From Neptuniibacter sp048548695 (GTDB lineage Bacteria; Pseudomonadota; Gammaproteobacteria; Pseudomonadales; Balneatricaceae): a stretch of DNA of 64,000 nt. The position numbers and the translations under genes were made by a program. The stretch lies in NCBI RefSeq assembly GCF_048548695.1, contig NZ_JBLYIF010000006.1, one strand, 5' to 3'. This document shows, in pieces, positions 25,301 to 33,989 of this stretch. Under the pieces are notes generated by a model. The model made no database searches, was not told the origin of the DNA, and was given only the letters and a program-made list of their open reading frames with translations. How positions within the stretch are numbered: position 1 is the first letter of the stretch; each line of letters starts with the position of its first letter.

Positions 25301-25513
25301 GCCATTAAGGCGCTGTTCTATTATCTGGGTGACCGAGTTTTCTACGGTCTGTGCCGATGCTCCCGGATAATCTGCCTGAATGGTAACGGTAGGGGGGGCT
25401 ACGGACGGGTATTGTTCGATTGGTAACTGCCTGATGGCGAGAACTCCGACCAGCATAATGACAATGGCAATGACCCAGGCGAATACCGGGCGGTCGATAA
25501 AAAATCGGGCCAT
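22379..25513 (-). CDS. RND multidrug efflux permease (HAE-1 family)
   Basis: A 1044-residue inner-membrane proton-driven transporter of the AcrB/MexB type. It opens with MARFFIDRPVFAWVIAIVIM and has the TM4 region GLLVDDAIVVVENVERII with the proton-relay aspartates. The conserved periplasmic porter segments include QIIEQRLNGIDHLRYFNA and AQVQTQNKIQAA. Length and the presence of two large periplasmic loops fit HAE-1 pumps for drugs, dyes or detergents. It follows the adaptor gene with 3 bp between. No TolC-type gene is in the window. Substrate range is unknown. Confidence 0.95.
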   Translation of the reverse strand: MARFFIDRPVFAWVIAIVIMLVGVLAIRQLPIEQYPSVAPPTVTIQADYPGASAQTVENSVTQIIEQRLNGIDHLRYFNANSSDGSMSITLTFEPEADPDIAQVQTQNKIQAAIARLPQVVQSLGVRVTKSSSNFLLVIGMYSEDGALSQADLGDMIVTNFLDPVSRINGVGDIRVFGNQYAMRIWLDPQKLYSYQLTPLDIESALEAQNTDVSAGQLGGMPALPGQQLNATVTAQSLLQTVADFENIVLRVNTTGAQVRLKDVARVERGTQSYDVIVRYKGHPAVGMGVMLASGANALETSRLIKEKVTELSALLPDGVKTMYPRDATPFIELSIKSVVQTLIEAVFLVFLVMLLFLQNLRATLIPTIAVPVVLLGTFAILYVFGFSINVLTMFAMVLAIGLLVDDAIVVVENVERIIHEEGLSPKEATKKSMGQITGALIGIAVVLSMVFIPMAFFGGSAGAIYRQFSVTIVAAMGLSVLVAMILSPSLCATFLKPAPVKNADHEAKGFFALFNQYFNKGRDKYQKGAGFIVKRSARFFVVYVLLVGGLMTIFSQLPSSFLPNEDQGLMYMLIATPPGSTAERTLETAQQVEEYFLTEHQDMVEHLFTVIGFSFSGSAQNAGLGFVALKDWDQRTQPEQSIFAINARSMKDLAQIKDASVFTFFPPPIRELGNASGLSFQLVDRTGLGHDALMTAKDQLLQLANASPTLVGVRANGLSDVAQYRIDINSEKAAALGVPLDDINRTLQIAWGSSYVNDFIDRGRIKRVYLQSDSAHRMMPEDLEKWYVRNTSGDMVAINAFSSGEWYYGSPKLERFNGSSSLNILAQPAPGISSGEAMDEIERLLEQLPAGLDIEWYGISYEEKQSSAQANILYALSVLVVFLSLAALYESWAVPFAVILVVPLGVLGAAAAALIFNLSNDVFLQVALLTTVGLASKNAILIVEFAKHLREHGHQLQEAVIIAAKQRFRPIIMTSMAFTMGVLPLALASGAGAASQNAIGIAVIGGMLGATFLAILFVPMFYVLVDRIFHGADTAEITVEKGH

Positions 25514-25516
25514 GTT

Positions 25517-26692
25517 CTATTTCCCCTCAGTGTCAGCCAGTTTGGTGGTTTGATTGCCTTTCCAGGCCACGGTGCTGACCTGCTGGCCAGCCTGTAGTTT
25601 CTGGTAGCCGGCCATGATCAGGGTTTCGCCTGGTTTAAGGCCATCGGTCACAATCCAACTGTCCTGGTAGGGTGCCTCGGCCTGAATAGTACGCGGCTGC
25701 GCGCTGTTTCCGCTATCTATTGTCCAGACGCGTAGCTGGCCCTGGGGGGTGCGTGCGGTGGCACGTTGCGGTACCAGCAGTACCTCTTTCTCGCCAAGTT
25801 CCAGTACTGCGTGTACAAACATGCCTGGCATCAGGTAACTCTCGGGGTTGGGGATTTCTGCACGCAGGGTAGTGGACCCTGTGGTCTTGTCCATGGTCAC
25901 TTCAGAAAATTTTAATTCGCCAACATGGGCGTAGGTGCTGTCGAGGTTGTCGCGCTCCAGTCGCAGCTGGACGGGCATGCTGGTGTTGCGCATCAGTTCA
26001 GTGCGTAGCTCCATCACTGCCTGATTGTCGGCCGACTGCTGCATATCCACATACACCGGGTCGAGTACGGTGATGGTTGCCAATGCCTGATTCTGATTGG
26101 CGGTTACCAGTGCGCCTTCTGTAACAAACGATCGGCTGATGCGTCCGCTAATAGGAGAATGAACTCTGGTGTAGTCCAGGTTGATCTGTGCCAGTTCTAC
26201 CTTGGATTGGGCAACGACAACGGCGGCTCTTGCCTGGTCTAAACCTGCCACGGCATCATCATAGTCCTGTTGGCTGATAGCGCTTTTTTTCAGCAGTTCT
26301 CCATAACGTCTACTGCGTGCTTCAACTGCTTTTAGATTTGCCTCGGCACTGCGCTGATCGGCTACAGCACTGTTTAGTTCGGCTTTGTAGCGGGTGTCAT
26401 CAATTTGATACAGTTGCTGACCCTTTGCCACCTCTGCGCCTTCATTAAACAGGCGGCGGGTAACAATGCCGTCCACCTGAGGCCGCACATCGGCCTGGCG
26501 CAGGGCGGTAACACGACCGGGCAGAGAATGGCGCAGCAAAATGCGTTGTGTCTTCAGGCTCAGGGTAGCCACCTCCAGGACAGGAGCGCCTGTTTTGACT
26601 ACGGTTTCGTTCTGTGTCTGTAAGCCCAACGTATACAGAAACATGGCGCCAATAGCCAAGAGCAGTGCAGGGATCAGTAATCGTTTATTCAT
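25517..26692 (-). CDS. RND efflux periplasmic adaptor subunit (membrane fusion protein)
   Basis: A 391-residue AcrA/MexA-type adaptor with a single N-terminal hydrophobic anchor (LLIPALLLAIGAMFLYTLG) and no lipobox cysteine. In order: barrel-sandwich halves (ALRQADVRPQVDGIVTRRLF and DYTRVHSPISGRISRSFV), an alpha-hairpin between them, a beta-barrel, and a membrane-proximal domain ending GYQKLQAGQQV. It bridges the permease and an outer-membrane channel. It is the first gene of the two-gene operon. No divergent repressor gene lies next to it, unlike many such pumps. Confidence 0.93.
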   Translation of the reverse strand: MNKRLLIPALLLAIGAMFLYTLGLQTQNETVVKTGAPVLEVATLSLKTQRILLRHSLPGRVTALRQADVRPQVDGIVTRRLFNEGAEVAKGQQLYQIDDTRYKAELNSAVADQRSAEANLKAVEARSRRYGELLKKSAISQQDYDDAVAGLDQARAAVVVAQSKVELAQINLDYTRVHSPISGRISRSFVTEGALVTANQNQALATITVLDPVYVDMQQSADNQAVMELRTELMRNTSMPVQLRLERDNLDSTYAHVGELKFSEVTMDKTTGSTTLRAEIPNPESYLMPGMFVHAVLELGEKEVLLVPQRATARTPQGQLRVWTIDSGNSAQPRTIQAEAPYQDSWIVTDGLKPGETLIMAGYQKLQAGQQVSTVAWKGNQTTKLADTEGK

Positions 26693-27213
26693 GGTTGTCG
26701 GGTCCTTGATGCTAAACGGGCATTGGTTTTGTGCAGCTATTGGCTTGGCATGGCCGTATTAAAGGGCGTGTCCGGGTGTTGCCTTGGGTCTTGGGTCGGT
26801 TTCTGTGAGATCAAAAGCACCTGTCACCGTGATAGCCAAGGTGTTATCCCTGTCGCAATGCTACTCCTGTGTGTCAATCGCAATATTGCCAGTTTAAGAA
26901 TGTAACGCCTGGATACCTGACTGGGGTAAAACAATTATGCCCAATGATTGCCTAATCCTCCGGGTGTGCATGAAAACGTATTGAAAATGCGCGAATGCCC
27001 AGTTGTTTGGTACGTATAAAAACCGGATATTTTTAAGGTTGTTGCAAGTCAAGGTAGCCCAGTCGAGATTTAAGCCGTAATTTTTGAGCCCCCTGTTTTG
27101 TGACGTAATACTCTGTGCCAATCTTAAGATGGGGTAAACTGAGTAGGCCTTGATGCAGGACTCTATTTGGAACAGCAGCGGCAGTTTTCTCTGAATTCGA
27201 TGAGGTAATTACC
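26693..27213. other. Gene-poor 521-bp gap between the RND operon and tadA
   Basis: I see no convincing gene here. It must hold the divergent promoters for the RND adaptor (minus) and tadA (plus). The tadA SD GAGGTAA ends just before the start codon. A minus-strand frame at 27033-27227 reads partly protein-like but would overlap the tadA RBS and has no SD, so I do not call it. No strong terminator or long inverted repeat was found. Confidence 0.5.
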
Positions 27214-27726
27214 ATGACAGATAGCAATCACCCAGGGGATGAGCTCTGGATGCAGCATGCTCTGAGCTTGGCGGATCACGCAGAAGGTGCGGGTGAAGTG
27301 CCGGTGGGTGCCGTTGTGGTGCTGCATGGTGAGGTCATTGGTGAAGGCTGGAATCACCCCATCAGTGGCCATGACCCAACTGCTCATGCCGAGATTATGG
27401 CGCTGCGAGATGCTGCTAATCGCATCGGTAATTACCGCCTGGTAGATGCGGATCTCTACGTTACAATTGAGCCCTGTACCATGTGTGCCGGGGCTTTGGT
27501 TCATGCGCGTATACGGCGATTGATTTACGGTGCAACTGAGCCCAAATCAGGCATCGTACAGAGCAATGGTCAACTCCTTGACCAGCCGTGGTTTAATCAT
27601 CAGGTTGAGGTGGTTTCTGGCGTTTTGGCGGAACAGTGCAGCAGTAAAATAAGCCAGTTCTTTCGGCGTCGGCGTGACACTCAAAAAGCCAGCAGAAAGC
27701 GTCTTCTGAGTAAGTTGTTGGATTAA
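27214..27726 (+). CDS. tadA: tRNA-specific adenosine deaminase
   Basis: A 170-residue zinc deaminase that converts A34 to inosine in tRNA-Arg(ACG), needed for wobble decoding. The zinc site is TAHAEIMALRDA (His and catalytic Glu) plus EPCTMCAGALVHARI (two Cys). The stretch GATEPKSGIVQSN is also typical of TadA. GAGGTAA precedes the ATG at good spacing. The C-terminal tail is basic (FFRRRRDTQKASRKR), as in other TadA proteins. Confidence 0.95.
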   Translation: MTDSNHPGDELWMQHALSLADHAEGAGEVPVGAVVVLHGEVIGEGWNHPISGHDPTAHAEIMALRDAANRIGNYRLVDADLYVTIEPCTMCAGALVHARIRRLIYGATEPKSGIVQSNGQLLDQPWFNHQVEVVSGVLAEQCSSKISQFFRRRRDTQKASRKRLLSKLLD

Positions 27727-27896
27727 AAACCTTTGATTTTGCGCAGTGCCTGCAATAGGCAATCGAGTCTCAGTGAGTATGTCAGGCTGCGCATGCGTTT
27801 GGCCGCTTGTCACTTATAGAGCCTCAGCACTTTACCCGCTGGTTCCTGGTATTGCTTGTTCGATATTAGATAGACCTGAGCAGGCAGTGTGTTGGT

Positions 27897-29375
27897 TTAT
27901 AAAGACGGTAAGATGTTTTCTTTAACGCTGGCCGGATCCCAGCTGGGATGGTCGGGGTCATGGTCTGAAGCGGCATCAAGGCGTCTTGCTTGCAGTAGTT
28001 GAATCTCCCAGCGGAGCAGTTTCAGGTAGCGACGTATATTACGCACGTACTGTACTGGCTCGTACCCCCGGGCATAACCATAACGTACTTTTGTGTAATA
28101 TTTTTCCTGAGTGAGCAGGGGTAAAAACTGTTTTACATCATCCCAATTGTCTGGGTTTTTACCGCCCTGCGAGGTCAGCTTGCGGGCATCTTCCAGGTGA
28201 CCAAAACCTACGTTGTAGCCGGCCAGAGCAAACCAGACGCGATCCTCTCCCTGGATGCGCTCAGGGATCTTGTCCATGACTTGGGTGAGGTAGTGAGCGC
28301 CGCCAATAATGCTTTGCTGAGGATCAGTGCGGTCAGTCACCCCGACATCGGCCGCGGCGGCATTGGTCAGCATCATGATGCCGCGTACACCGGTAGGAGA
28401 TACGGCGTCAGGGTTCCAGTGGGACTCCTGATACGCCACCGCAGCCAGTAGGTGCCAGTCGATATCGGTTTCCTGTTCGCCCATCATGAAATACTGTTCT
28501 AGCGAGGGAAAACGGCTCTGCATATGCTCGCGAAACGCAGCAGTATCATAGAAATTTAACGGATTCTGCCGTTGGAAATATTTGGTTTTGAGTTGTTCAA
28601 TTAATTCCTGAGTTGTCTCGCGTTCAAAAAAACGCTGCAGAGCAAGGGCAAGTGAATTGTCGTAATAGGGATTGATCATCCAGGCCAGGGGTTGCGGTTC
28701 GCCAATTTCCATAGCTGTTGCCAGTCCGGGGAAAAACGAGTGTTGGGCGTTATAGGCAACTGAGTCGACAATGGTGTAATCAATCTCCTGATTGTGGACC
28801 ATTTCCATCAGCTCTACGGATGAAAAATCGGATGTTTCCTGCCAGACCAGTTCGGGTTGCTGCAATTTAAGGCTCTGCATGAGCGAGGCATGGCTGCTGT
28901 CGGCAATAATCATCAGTTGTTTGTCTGGGGTGGCGGCATCGGTCAGTTTTTGGGGCTTTTTCTGCCCCTGGGTGATGCGATATACCAGCACCGCTGCTGT
29001 TTCCAGATACGCTGGTGAGAAGGCGAAGTCTTGTTCACGTTCGGGGGTGGCTGTCAGCATAGCTGCAGCAACATGACCGTCCCGTTGTCGCATAGTGGTA
29101 AAGATGCTGCTGAAGTCGAGCGGTACGATAAGCTCAAGTTTGACACCGAGAAAGTCAGCAAATGCTTTACCTAACTCGTATTCGAAACCAGCAGGTTCAC
29201 CTTTTTCCAAAAAATAGGTGTTGGGCGAGTTCCGAGTCACCAGTTTAATTACCCCGGCTTCCTGAATCGCACCTAATTGTGTCTTGCTATTCCAGCTCAA
29301 AAGGGCAGGAATGCATAACACAAGCAGCACCAACAGGGCGTGGGCGGCATCTTTTTTGCGTCTGAGGTCAAACAT
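27897..29375 (-). CDS. mltF: Membrane-bound lytic murein transglycosylase F
   Basis: A 492-residue protein with an N-terminal membrane anchor (HALLVLLVLCIPALLSW). A periplasmic solute-binding-like domain (GVIKLVTRNSPNTYFLEKGE onward, about residues 45-270) is followed by a C-terminal SLT lytic transglycosylase domain. The catalytic Glu is in AYQESHWNPDAVSPTGVRG, followed by GYNVGFGHLEDA. It cleaves the MurNAc-GlcNAc bond in peptidoglycan. The ATG at 29375 puts the anchor right after a short basic N-terminus; the longer frame adds 26 polar residues. Divergent from purL. Confidence 0.93.
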   Translation of the reverse strand: MFDLRRKKDAAHALLVLLVLCIPALLSWNSKTQLGAIQEAGVIKLVTRNSPNTYFLEKGEPAGFEYELGKAFADFLGVKLELIVPLDFSSIFTTMRQRDGHVAAAMLTATPEREQDFAFSPAYLETAAVLVYRITQGQKKPQKLTDAATPDKQLMIIADSSHASLMQSLKLQQPELVWQETSDFSSVELMEMVHNQEIDYTIVDSVAYNAQHSFFPGLATAMEIGEPQPLAWMINPYYDNSLALALQRFFERETTQELIEQLKTKYFQRQNPLNFYDTAAFREHMQSRFPSLEQYFMMGEQETDIDWHLLAAVAYQESHWNPDAVSPTGVRGIMMLTNAAAADVGVTDRTDPQQSIIGGAHYLTQVMDKIPERIQGEDRVWFALAGYNVGFGHLEDARKLTSQGGKNPDNWDDVKQFLPLLTQEKYYTKVRYGYARGYEPVQYVRNIRRYLKLLRWEIQLLQARRLDAASDHDPDHPSWDPASVKENILPSL

Positions 29376-29481
29376 ATACTGCTTTTCTGGCAACCCACAT
29401 GCTGATTCGGTAAAATCCGATGCCTGATTTTCTCCTGTAATCCCGGTTTTCACCGGATTCGATCAAGAGGCTGACACCGAG

Positions 29482-32400
29482 ATGCTGGCACTGCGCGGCG
29501 CACCCGCCCTATCTGCTTTTCGTCATGAAAAGCTACTATCCGTCATTCAGGCAACTGTACCCGAAGTTACCGGGCTATACGCTGAATTCATGCATTTCGC
29601 AGACCTGTCAGCTGAGTTATCGGCTGAACAGCAGGAAAATTTGCAGCAGATTCTCCAGTACGGACCCAAAGCGGACGTTCAGGAGCCTGCCGGCGCGTTG
29701 TTTTTAGTGGTTCCGCGCCTGGGCACGATTTCACCCTGGTCATCTAAAGCCACCGATATTGTGCGTAACTGTGGGCTGCAGATGATTCGCCGTATAGAAC
29801 GTGGCATTGCGTACTATCTTCAGGCATCCGTTGAACTGGATCAAGCTGCACTGCAGTCGATTACTGCAGTTTTATACGACCGGATGGTGGAAACGGTTCT
29901 ACCGGACATTTCGGCTGCATCGGGTTTGTTTCAGCAGGAAACGCCTCGTCCTCTGACGACGGTGGATATTCTCGGCGGTGGTCGTGATGCGCTGGTCACT
30001 GCGAATAGTGCATTAGGCCTGGCGTTGGCTGATGATGAGATTGACTATCTGGTGGCCAGCTTTACTGACCTGGCGCGCAACCCCACCGACGTTGAACTGA
30101 TGATGTTTGCTCAGGCGAACTCTGAACACTGTCGCCACAAGATTTTTAATGCCTCCTGGGATATCGATGGTGAAGCACAGCAGAAATCGCTGTTTGCCAT
30201 GATCCGCAATACCAATGAAGTGGCGGGTGATAATGTGTTGTCGGCCTATAAGGACAACGCGGCGGTGATGGTGGGTGCTACGGCTGGGCGTTTTTATCCC
30301 GATCCGGAAACCAAAGAGTACGCTTATCATCAGGAGCCTATCCATATCCTGATGAAGGTTGAAACCCACAACCACCCAACGGCGATTGCACCTCATCCAG
30401 GGGCAGCAACCGGTTCTGGCGGTGAGATTCGTGATGAAGGGGCCACTGGCAAGGGCTCCAAACCAAAAGCGGGTCTGACCGGCTTTACTGTCTCTGATCT
30501 GAAAATACCTGGGTTTGAACAACCCTGGGAGTCACATTACGGCAAGCCAGATCGAATTGTCACGCCGTTGGATATCATGCTGGAGGGCCCAATTGGTGGC
30601 GCTGCCTTCAATAATGAATTTGGTCGTCCGGCCCTGACTGGTTATTTCCGCACCTTTGAACAGAAAGTGAATGGTGCGGCCGGGGAAGAGATACGTGGTT
30701 ATCATAAGCCGATTATGATCGCTGGTGGCCTTGGCAATATCCGTGAAGATCATGTCGAAAAAGGCGAAATTCCAGTGGGCGCCAAGTTGATCTGTCTGGG
30801 CGGCCCGGCTATGCAGATTGGTTTGGGTGGCGGTGCTGCCTCATCCATGTCATCTGGTACGTCGTCTGCTGATCTGGATTTTGCTTCAGTACAGCGTGAC
30901 AACCCAGAACTGGAACGTCGCTGCCAGGAAGTGATTGACCAGTGCTGGCAACTGGGAGCTGCCAACCCTATCGCCTTTATTCATGACGTAGGTGCGGGTG
31001 GTTTGTCTAATGCATTCCCTGAACTGGTGAAGGATGGCGAGCGTGGCGGTCGTTTTGAACTGCGTAATGTGAATAATGATGAACCAGGTATGTCACCATT
31101 GGCAATCTGGTGTAACGAGGCACAAGAGCGATATGTCATGGCGGTTTCGCCAGAGAATATGGCGCGCTTTGAAGCGATCTGTCTCCGCGAACGTTGCCCT
31201 TACGCCGTGGTAGGTGAAGCGACTGATGAGATGCACCTGTCCTTGAGCGATAGCCATTTCAATAATAATCCGGTCGATCTGCCAATGAGTGTACTGTTTG
31301 GCAAGCCACCAAAAATGCACCGCTCGGTGCAACGTCAGACCTATAATGTTGCTGCGTTTGATACCAGCTCAATCGCATTGGACGATGCTGTTGAACGGGT
31401 ACTTAAACTGCCTGCTGTAGCGTCTAAATCCTTTTTGATTACGATTGGTGACCGCTCTATTACCGGTCAGGTGGCGCGTGATCAGATGGTTGGTCCATGG
31501 CAGGTGCCGGTAGCGGATTGTGCCGTTACAACCAGTTCTTTTGATACCAATGCCGGTGAAGCGATGGCCATGGGCGAGCGTACTCCGCTAGCACTGGTTG
31601 ATGCGCCGGCTTCAGGTCGTATGGCTATTGGTGAAACCGTTACCAATTTGGCTGCTGCGGCAATCGCGGATATTCGTGATATCAAACTTTCCGCTAACTG
31701 GATGTGTGCTGCCGGTCATCCGGGTGAAGATGAAAAGCTATATGACACAGTACATGCGGTGGGTATGGAGCTTTGCCCTGAGTTGGGAATTACCATCCCG
31801 GTCGGTAAAGACTCGATGTCGATGCGCACGGTTTGGCAGGATGAGGCAGAAAGCAAATCAGTCACGGCACCTATGTCGTTAATCATTTCCGGTTTTGCCT
31901 CAGTCACTGACGTGCGTCGTACGTTAACCCCTCAGTTACGCACTGATCTGGGTGAAACCGACCTGATCCTGCTGGATCTGGGTCAGGGTCAGAATCGACT
32001 GGGTCTGTCTGCGCTGGCGCAGGTGTATAACCAGGTTGGTCAGAGTGTTCCTGATGTTGATGATGCTTCTGTGCTGGCGGCGTTCTTTGCGGCGATTCAG
32101 GAACTCAATCAGCAGGGACTTATTGTTGCCTATCATGACCGTTCTGATGGTGGTTTGCTGGCAACGGTGACTGAAATGGCGTTTGCCGGCCGAGTGGGTG
32201 TTGATATTAATCTCGACATGTTGGCCGCAGATAGTAATGAGTTGGCCGCAGCCATGTTCAGTGAAGAACTCGGTGCAGTGATGCAGGTGAAGCGCGCAGA
32301 TCTGGAGCAAGTGCTGACAGAGCTGAATGCTGCCGGACTGGGTGACATTGCCCAAGTCATTGGTGCGCCAAATGCAGATGATTCAATCAACTTCTATTTT

Positions 32401-33384
32401 GATGATGAAGAGGTGTACACCGAGAGCCGCGTTACGTTGCAGCGCTGGTGGGCAGAAACCTCCTATAGAGTTCAGGCATTGCGTGATAATCCGGACTGCG
32501 CCCAGCAGGAGTTTGATGGGTTGTTGGAAACTGAGAACCCCGGCCTGAATGTGGCGCTCAGTTTCGATGTGAATGACAATGTGGCTGCACCTTACATTAA
32601 TTCTGGAGCTCGCCCGGAAATGGCGATCATTCGTGAACAGGGTGTCAATGGCCAGATCGAAATGGCTGCTGCCTTTGACCGGGCGGGTTTTGCTACCCGC
32701 GATGTTCACATGAGTGACATTCTTGAAGGTCGCATCAGTCTGGATCAGTTTAAAGGCCTGGTTGCTTGTGGCGGTTTCTCTTATGGTGATGTGCTGGGTG
32801 CGGGTGAAGGCTGGGCTAAGTCCATTTTGTTCAACACGCGTGCACGTGAGCAATTCCAGCAATTTTTTAATCGTACAGACAGTTTCGCGCTGGGTGTATG
32901 TAACGGCTGTCAGATGTTGTCGAATCTGCATGAACTTATCCCGGGATCGGACTTGTGGCCTCATTTCGTTCGCAATATGTCCGAGCAGTTTGAAGCGCGG
33001 GTGGCGATGGTGGAAGTGCAGGACAGTCCGTCTATTTTCCTGCAGGGTATGGCAGGCTCGCGAATGCCGATTGCTGTGGCGCATGGTGAGGGCAGGGCAG
33101 AGTTTGCCAGTCAGGATCATCTGGCGGCCCTGCAGTCTTCAGGCACTGCAGCGTTGCGCTATGTGAACAACCAGGGTCAGCCAACAGAGCAGTATCCGGC
33201 GAATCCGAATGGTTCTCCAGACGGCGTAACTGGGGTGACCACGCCTGATGGCCGCGTTACGATCATGATGCCGCACCCAGAGCGGGTCTTCCGGGCGGTG
33301 ACCAATAGCTGGACACCTGATGAGTGGGGTGAAGATGGTGCCTGGCTGCGTATGTTCCGCAATGCCAGAGTATGGGTGGACTAA
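29482..33384 (+). CDS. purL: Phosphoribosylformylglycinamidine synthase
   Basis: A 1300-residue large-form FGAM synthase, fourth step of purine synthesis. In order: an N-terminal PurS-like domain, a linker (FAQANSEHCRHKIFNASW), a duplicated PurM-like catalytic region (KVETHNHPTAIAPHPGAATG near residue 300, later VGKDSMSM), and a C-terminal glutamine amidotransferase. The amidotransferase nucleophile Cys is in GVCNGCQMLSNL and its His/Glu in MMPHPERVFR. Length is normal for the gammaproteobacterial fused form. A TAAAAT at 29411-29416 may be the -10 element. It is followed by a strong terminator. Confidence 0.98.
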   Translation: MLALRGAPALSAFRHEKLLSVIQATVPEVTGLYAEFMHFADLSAELSAEQQENLQQILQYGPKADVQEPAGALFLVVPRLGTISPWSSKATDIVRNCGLQMIRRIERGIAYYLQASVELDQAALQSITAVLYDRMVETVLPDISAASGLFQQETPRPLTTVDILGGGRDALVTANSALGLALADDEIDYLVASFTDLARNPTDVELMMFAQANSEHCRHKIFNASWDIDGEAQQKSLFAMIRNTNEVAGDNVLSAYKDNAAVMVGATAGRFYPDPETKEYAYHQEPIHILMKVETHNHPTAIAPHPGAATGSGGEIRDEGATGKGSKPKAGLTGFTVSDLKIPGFEQPWESHYGKPDRIVTPLDIMLEGPIGGAAFNNEFGRPALTGYFRTFEQKVNGAAGEEIRGYHKPIMIAGGLGNIREDHVEKGEIPVGAKLICLGGPAMQIGLGGGAASSMSSGTSSADLDFASVQRDNPELERRCQEVIDQCWQLGAANPIAFIHDVGAGGLSNAFPELVKDGERGGRFELRNVNNDEPGMSPLAIWCNEAQERYVMAVSPENMARFEAICLRERCPYAVVGEATDEMHLSLSDSHFNNNPVDLPMSVLFGKPPKMHRSVQRQTYNVAAFDTSSIALDDAVERVLKLPAVASKSFLITIGDRSITGQVARDQMVGPWQVPVADCAVTTSSFDTNAGEAMAMGERTPLALVDAPASGRMAIGETVTNLAAAAIADIRDIKLSANWMCAAGHPGEDEKLYDTVHAVGMELCPELGITIPVGKDSMSMRTVWQDEAESKSVTAPMSLIISGFASVTDVRRTLTPQLRTDLGETDLILLDLGQGQNRLGLSALAQVYNQVGQSVPDVDDASVLAAFFAAIQELNQQGLIVAYHDRSDGGLLATVTEMAFAGRVGVDINLDMLAADSNELAAAMFSEELGAVMQVKRADLEQVLTELNAAGLGDIAQVIGAPNADDSINFYFDDEEVYTESRVTLQRWWAETSYRVQALRDNPDCAQQEFDGLLETENPGLNVALSFDVNDNVAAPYINSGARPEMAIIREQGVNGQIEMAAAFDRAGFATRDVHMSDILEGRISLDQFKGLVACGGFSYGDVLGAGEGWAKSILFNTRAREQFQQFFNRTDSFALGVCNGCQMLSNLHELIPGSDLWPHFVRNMSEQFEARVAMVEVQDSPSIFLQGMAGSRMPIAVAHGEGRAEFASQDHLAALQSSGTAALRYVNNQGQPTEQYPANPNGSPDGVTGVTTPDGRVTIMMPHPERVFRAVTNSWTPDEWGEDGAWLRMFRNARVWVD

Positions 33385-33414
33385 TTTAAATTAGTGATAT
33401 GCAGGTTTTAATAC

Positions 33415-33441
33415 AAAAGGCACCGGATGGTGCCTTTTTTT
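33415..33441 (+). terminator. Intrinsic terminator after purL
   Basis: GGCACC (33419-33424) and GGTGCC (33429-33434) with a 4-nt loop, flanked by AAAA upstream and a run of T downstream. Confidence 0.85.
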
Positions 33442-33685
33442 GCTCATAGGCCCGATAGCAATGCATTTTTTCAGCTGCTCATTGCGACATAAACCGTAAT
33501 ATGGTGGGTTAAATCGGCCAATGCGTTTTTTAGGCCGGTGGTCATATTAAAACTAATCTGCTTTGGTTGTTTTGTGCCTGAACCTGCAGCGGTGAAACAG
33601 GGCTGGAAATACACTGCACAGGTTTACCTTTAATAACTAAACAGATTCAGTGCTAAGGAATCTACGAATAAGTCCAAACGTCTCT

Positions 33686-33781
33686 GGCTTTCAGGGCAAT
33701 TTGAGATCAAGGCAGCGGTTACAGGCATGCTGGTGGCCTGTCGAAAATCGGTAACGCAGAGATTGGATTGCCCTGAAAGCC
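33686..33781. repeat. 15-bp perfect inverted repeat with 66-bp core
   Basis: GGCTTTCAGGGCAAT (33686-33700) is repeated inverted at 33767-33781. The core also has partial pairing (ACAGGC/GCCTGT and GGTTAC/GTAAC), so the whole 96 bp could fold as a long hairpin. The architecture resembles a small non-autonomous element or a structured RNA. There is no transposase or clear target-site duplication nearby. Confidence 0.6.
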
Positions 33782-33943
33782 CCATGGGGGCTGGCTTGGA
33801 AGCAGTCATCTGTTTTGTCAGGCAGCTTGGAAAGGACTTGTCATTCCACTGCGCGCCTTTCGCGCACAAGGCTAATTTATCGCCCGCAAAGAAAGTCTTG
33901 GGCTTGTTCGCAGGTTCCCTAAGGGATAGGTGCTGTTTTGAGA

Positions 33944-33975
33944 CAAAAAAAAGGTGCCTTCAAGGCACCTTTTTA
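33944..33975 (-). terminator. Intrinsic terminator after the OmpA-like gene
   Basis: AAAAGGTGCCTT and its complement AAGGCACCTTTT meet around a very short loop. On the minus strand the stem is followed by a run of T, and it lies 14 bp past the end of the OmpA-like gene. Confidence 0.85.
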
Positions 33976-33989
33976 GCTTGGTTTGTCGC

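Larger units (their letters stand above)
33385..33989. other. Gene-poor 605-bp gap between purL and the OmpA-like gene
   Basis: Holds the purL terminator, the ompA-like terminator, and a structured segment in between. That segment has a 15-bp inverted repeat, a second hairpin AGCCCC/GGGGCT at 33778-33792 and a third TGCGCG/CGCGCA at 33850-33866. Frames of 79 residues (minus, 33630-33869) and 129 residues (plus, 33727-34116) exist. The plus frame runs into the ompA-like gene antisense, and neither has an SD. It may be a dispersed repeat, a remnant of a mobile element or a structured RNA. Confidence 0.5.

Noticed and set aside
27033..27227. 64-residue minus frame beside tadA with protein-like C-terminus
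   Set aside because: Covers the tadA RBS and start on the other strand, has no SD, and a frame-shifted neighbour overlaps it.
32383..33120. 245-residue minus frame opposite the 3' end of purL
   Set aside because: Shadow of purL; no SD and no family motifs.
33630..33869. 79-residue minus frame between purL and the OmpA-like gene
   Set aside because: Contains the 15-bp inverted repeat on both arms and lacks an SD; more likely a structural repeat than a gene, though not excluded.
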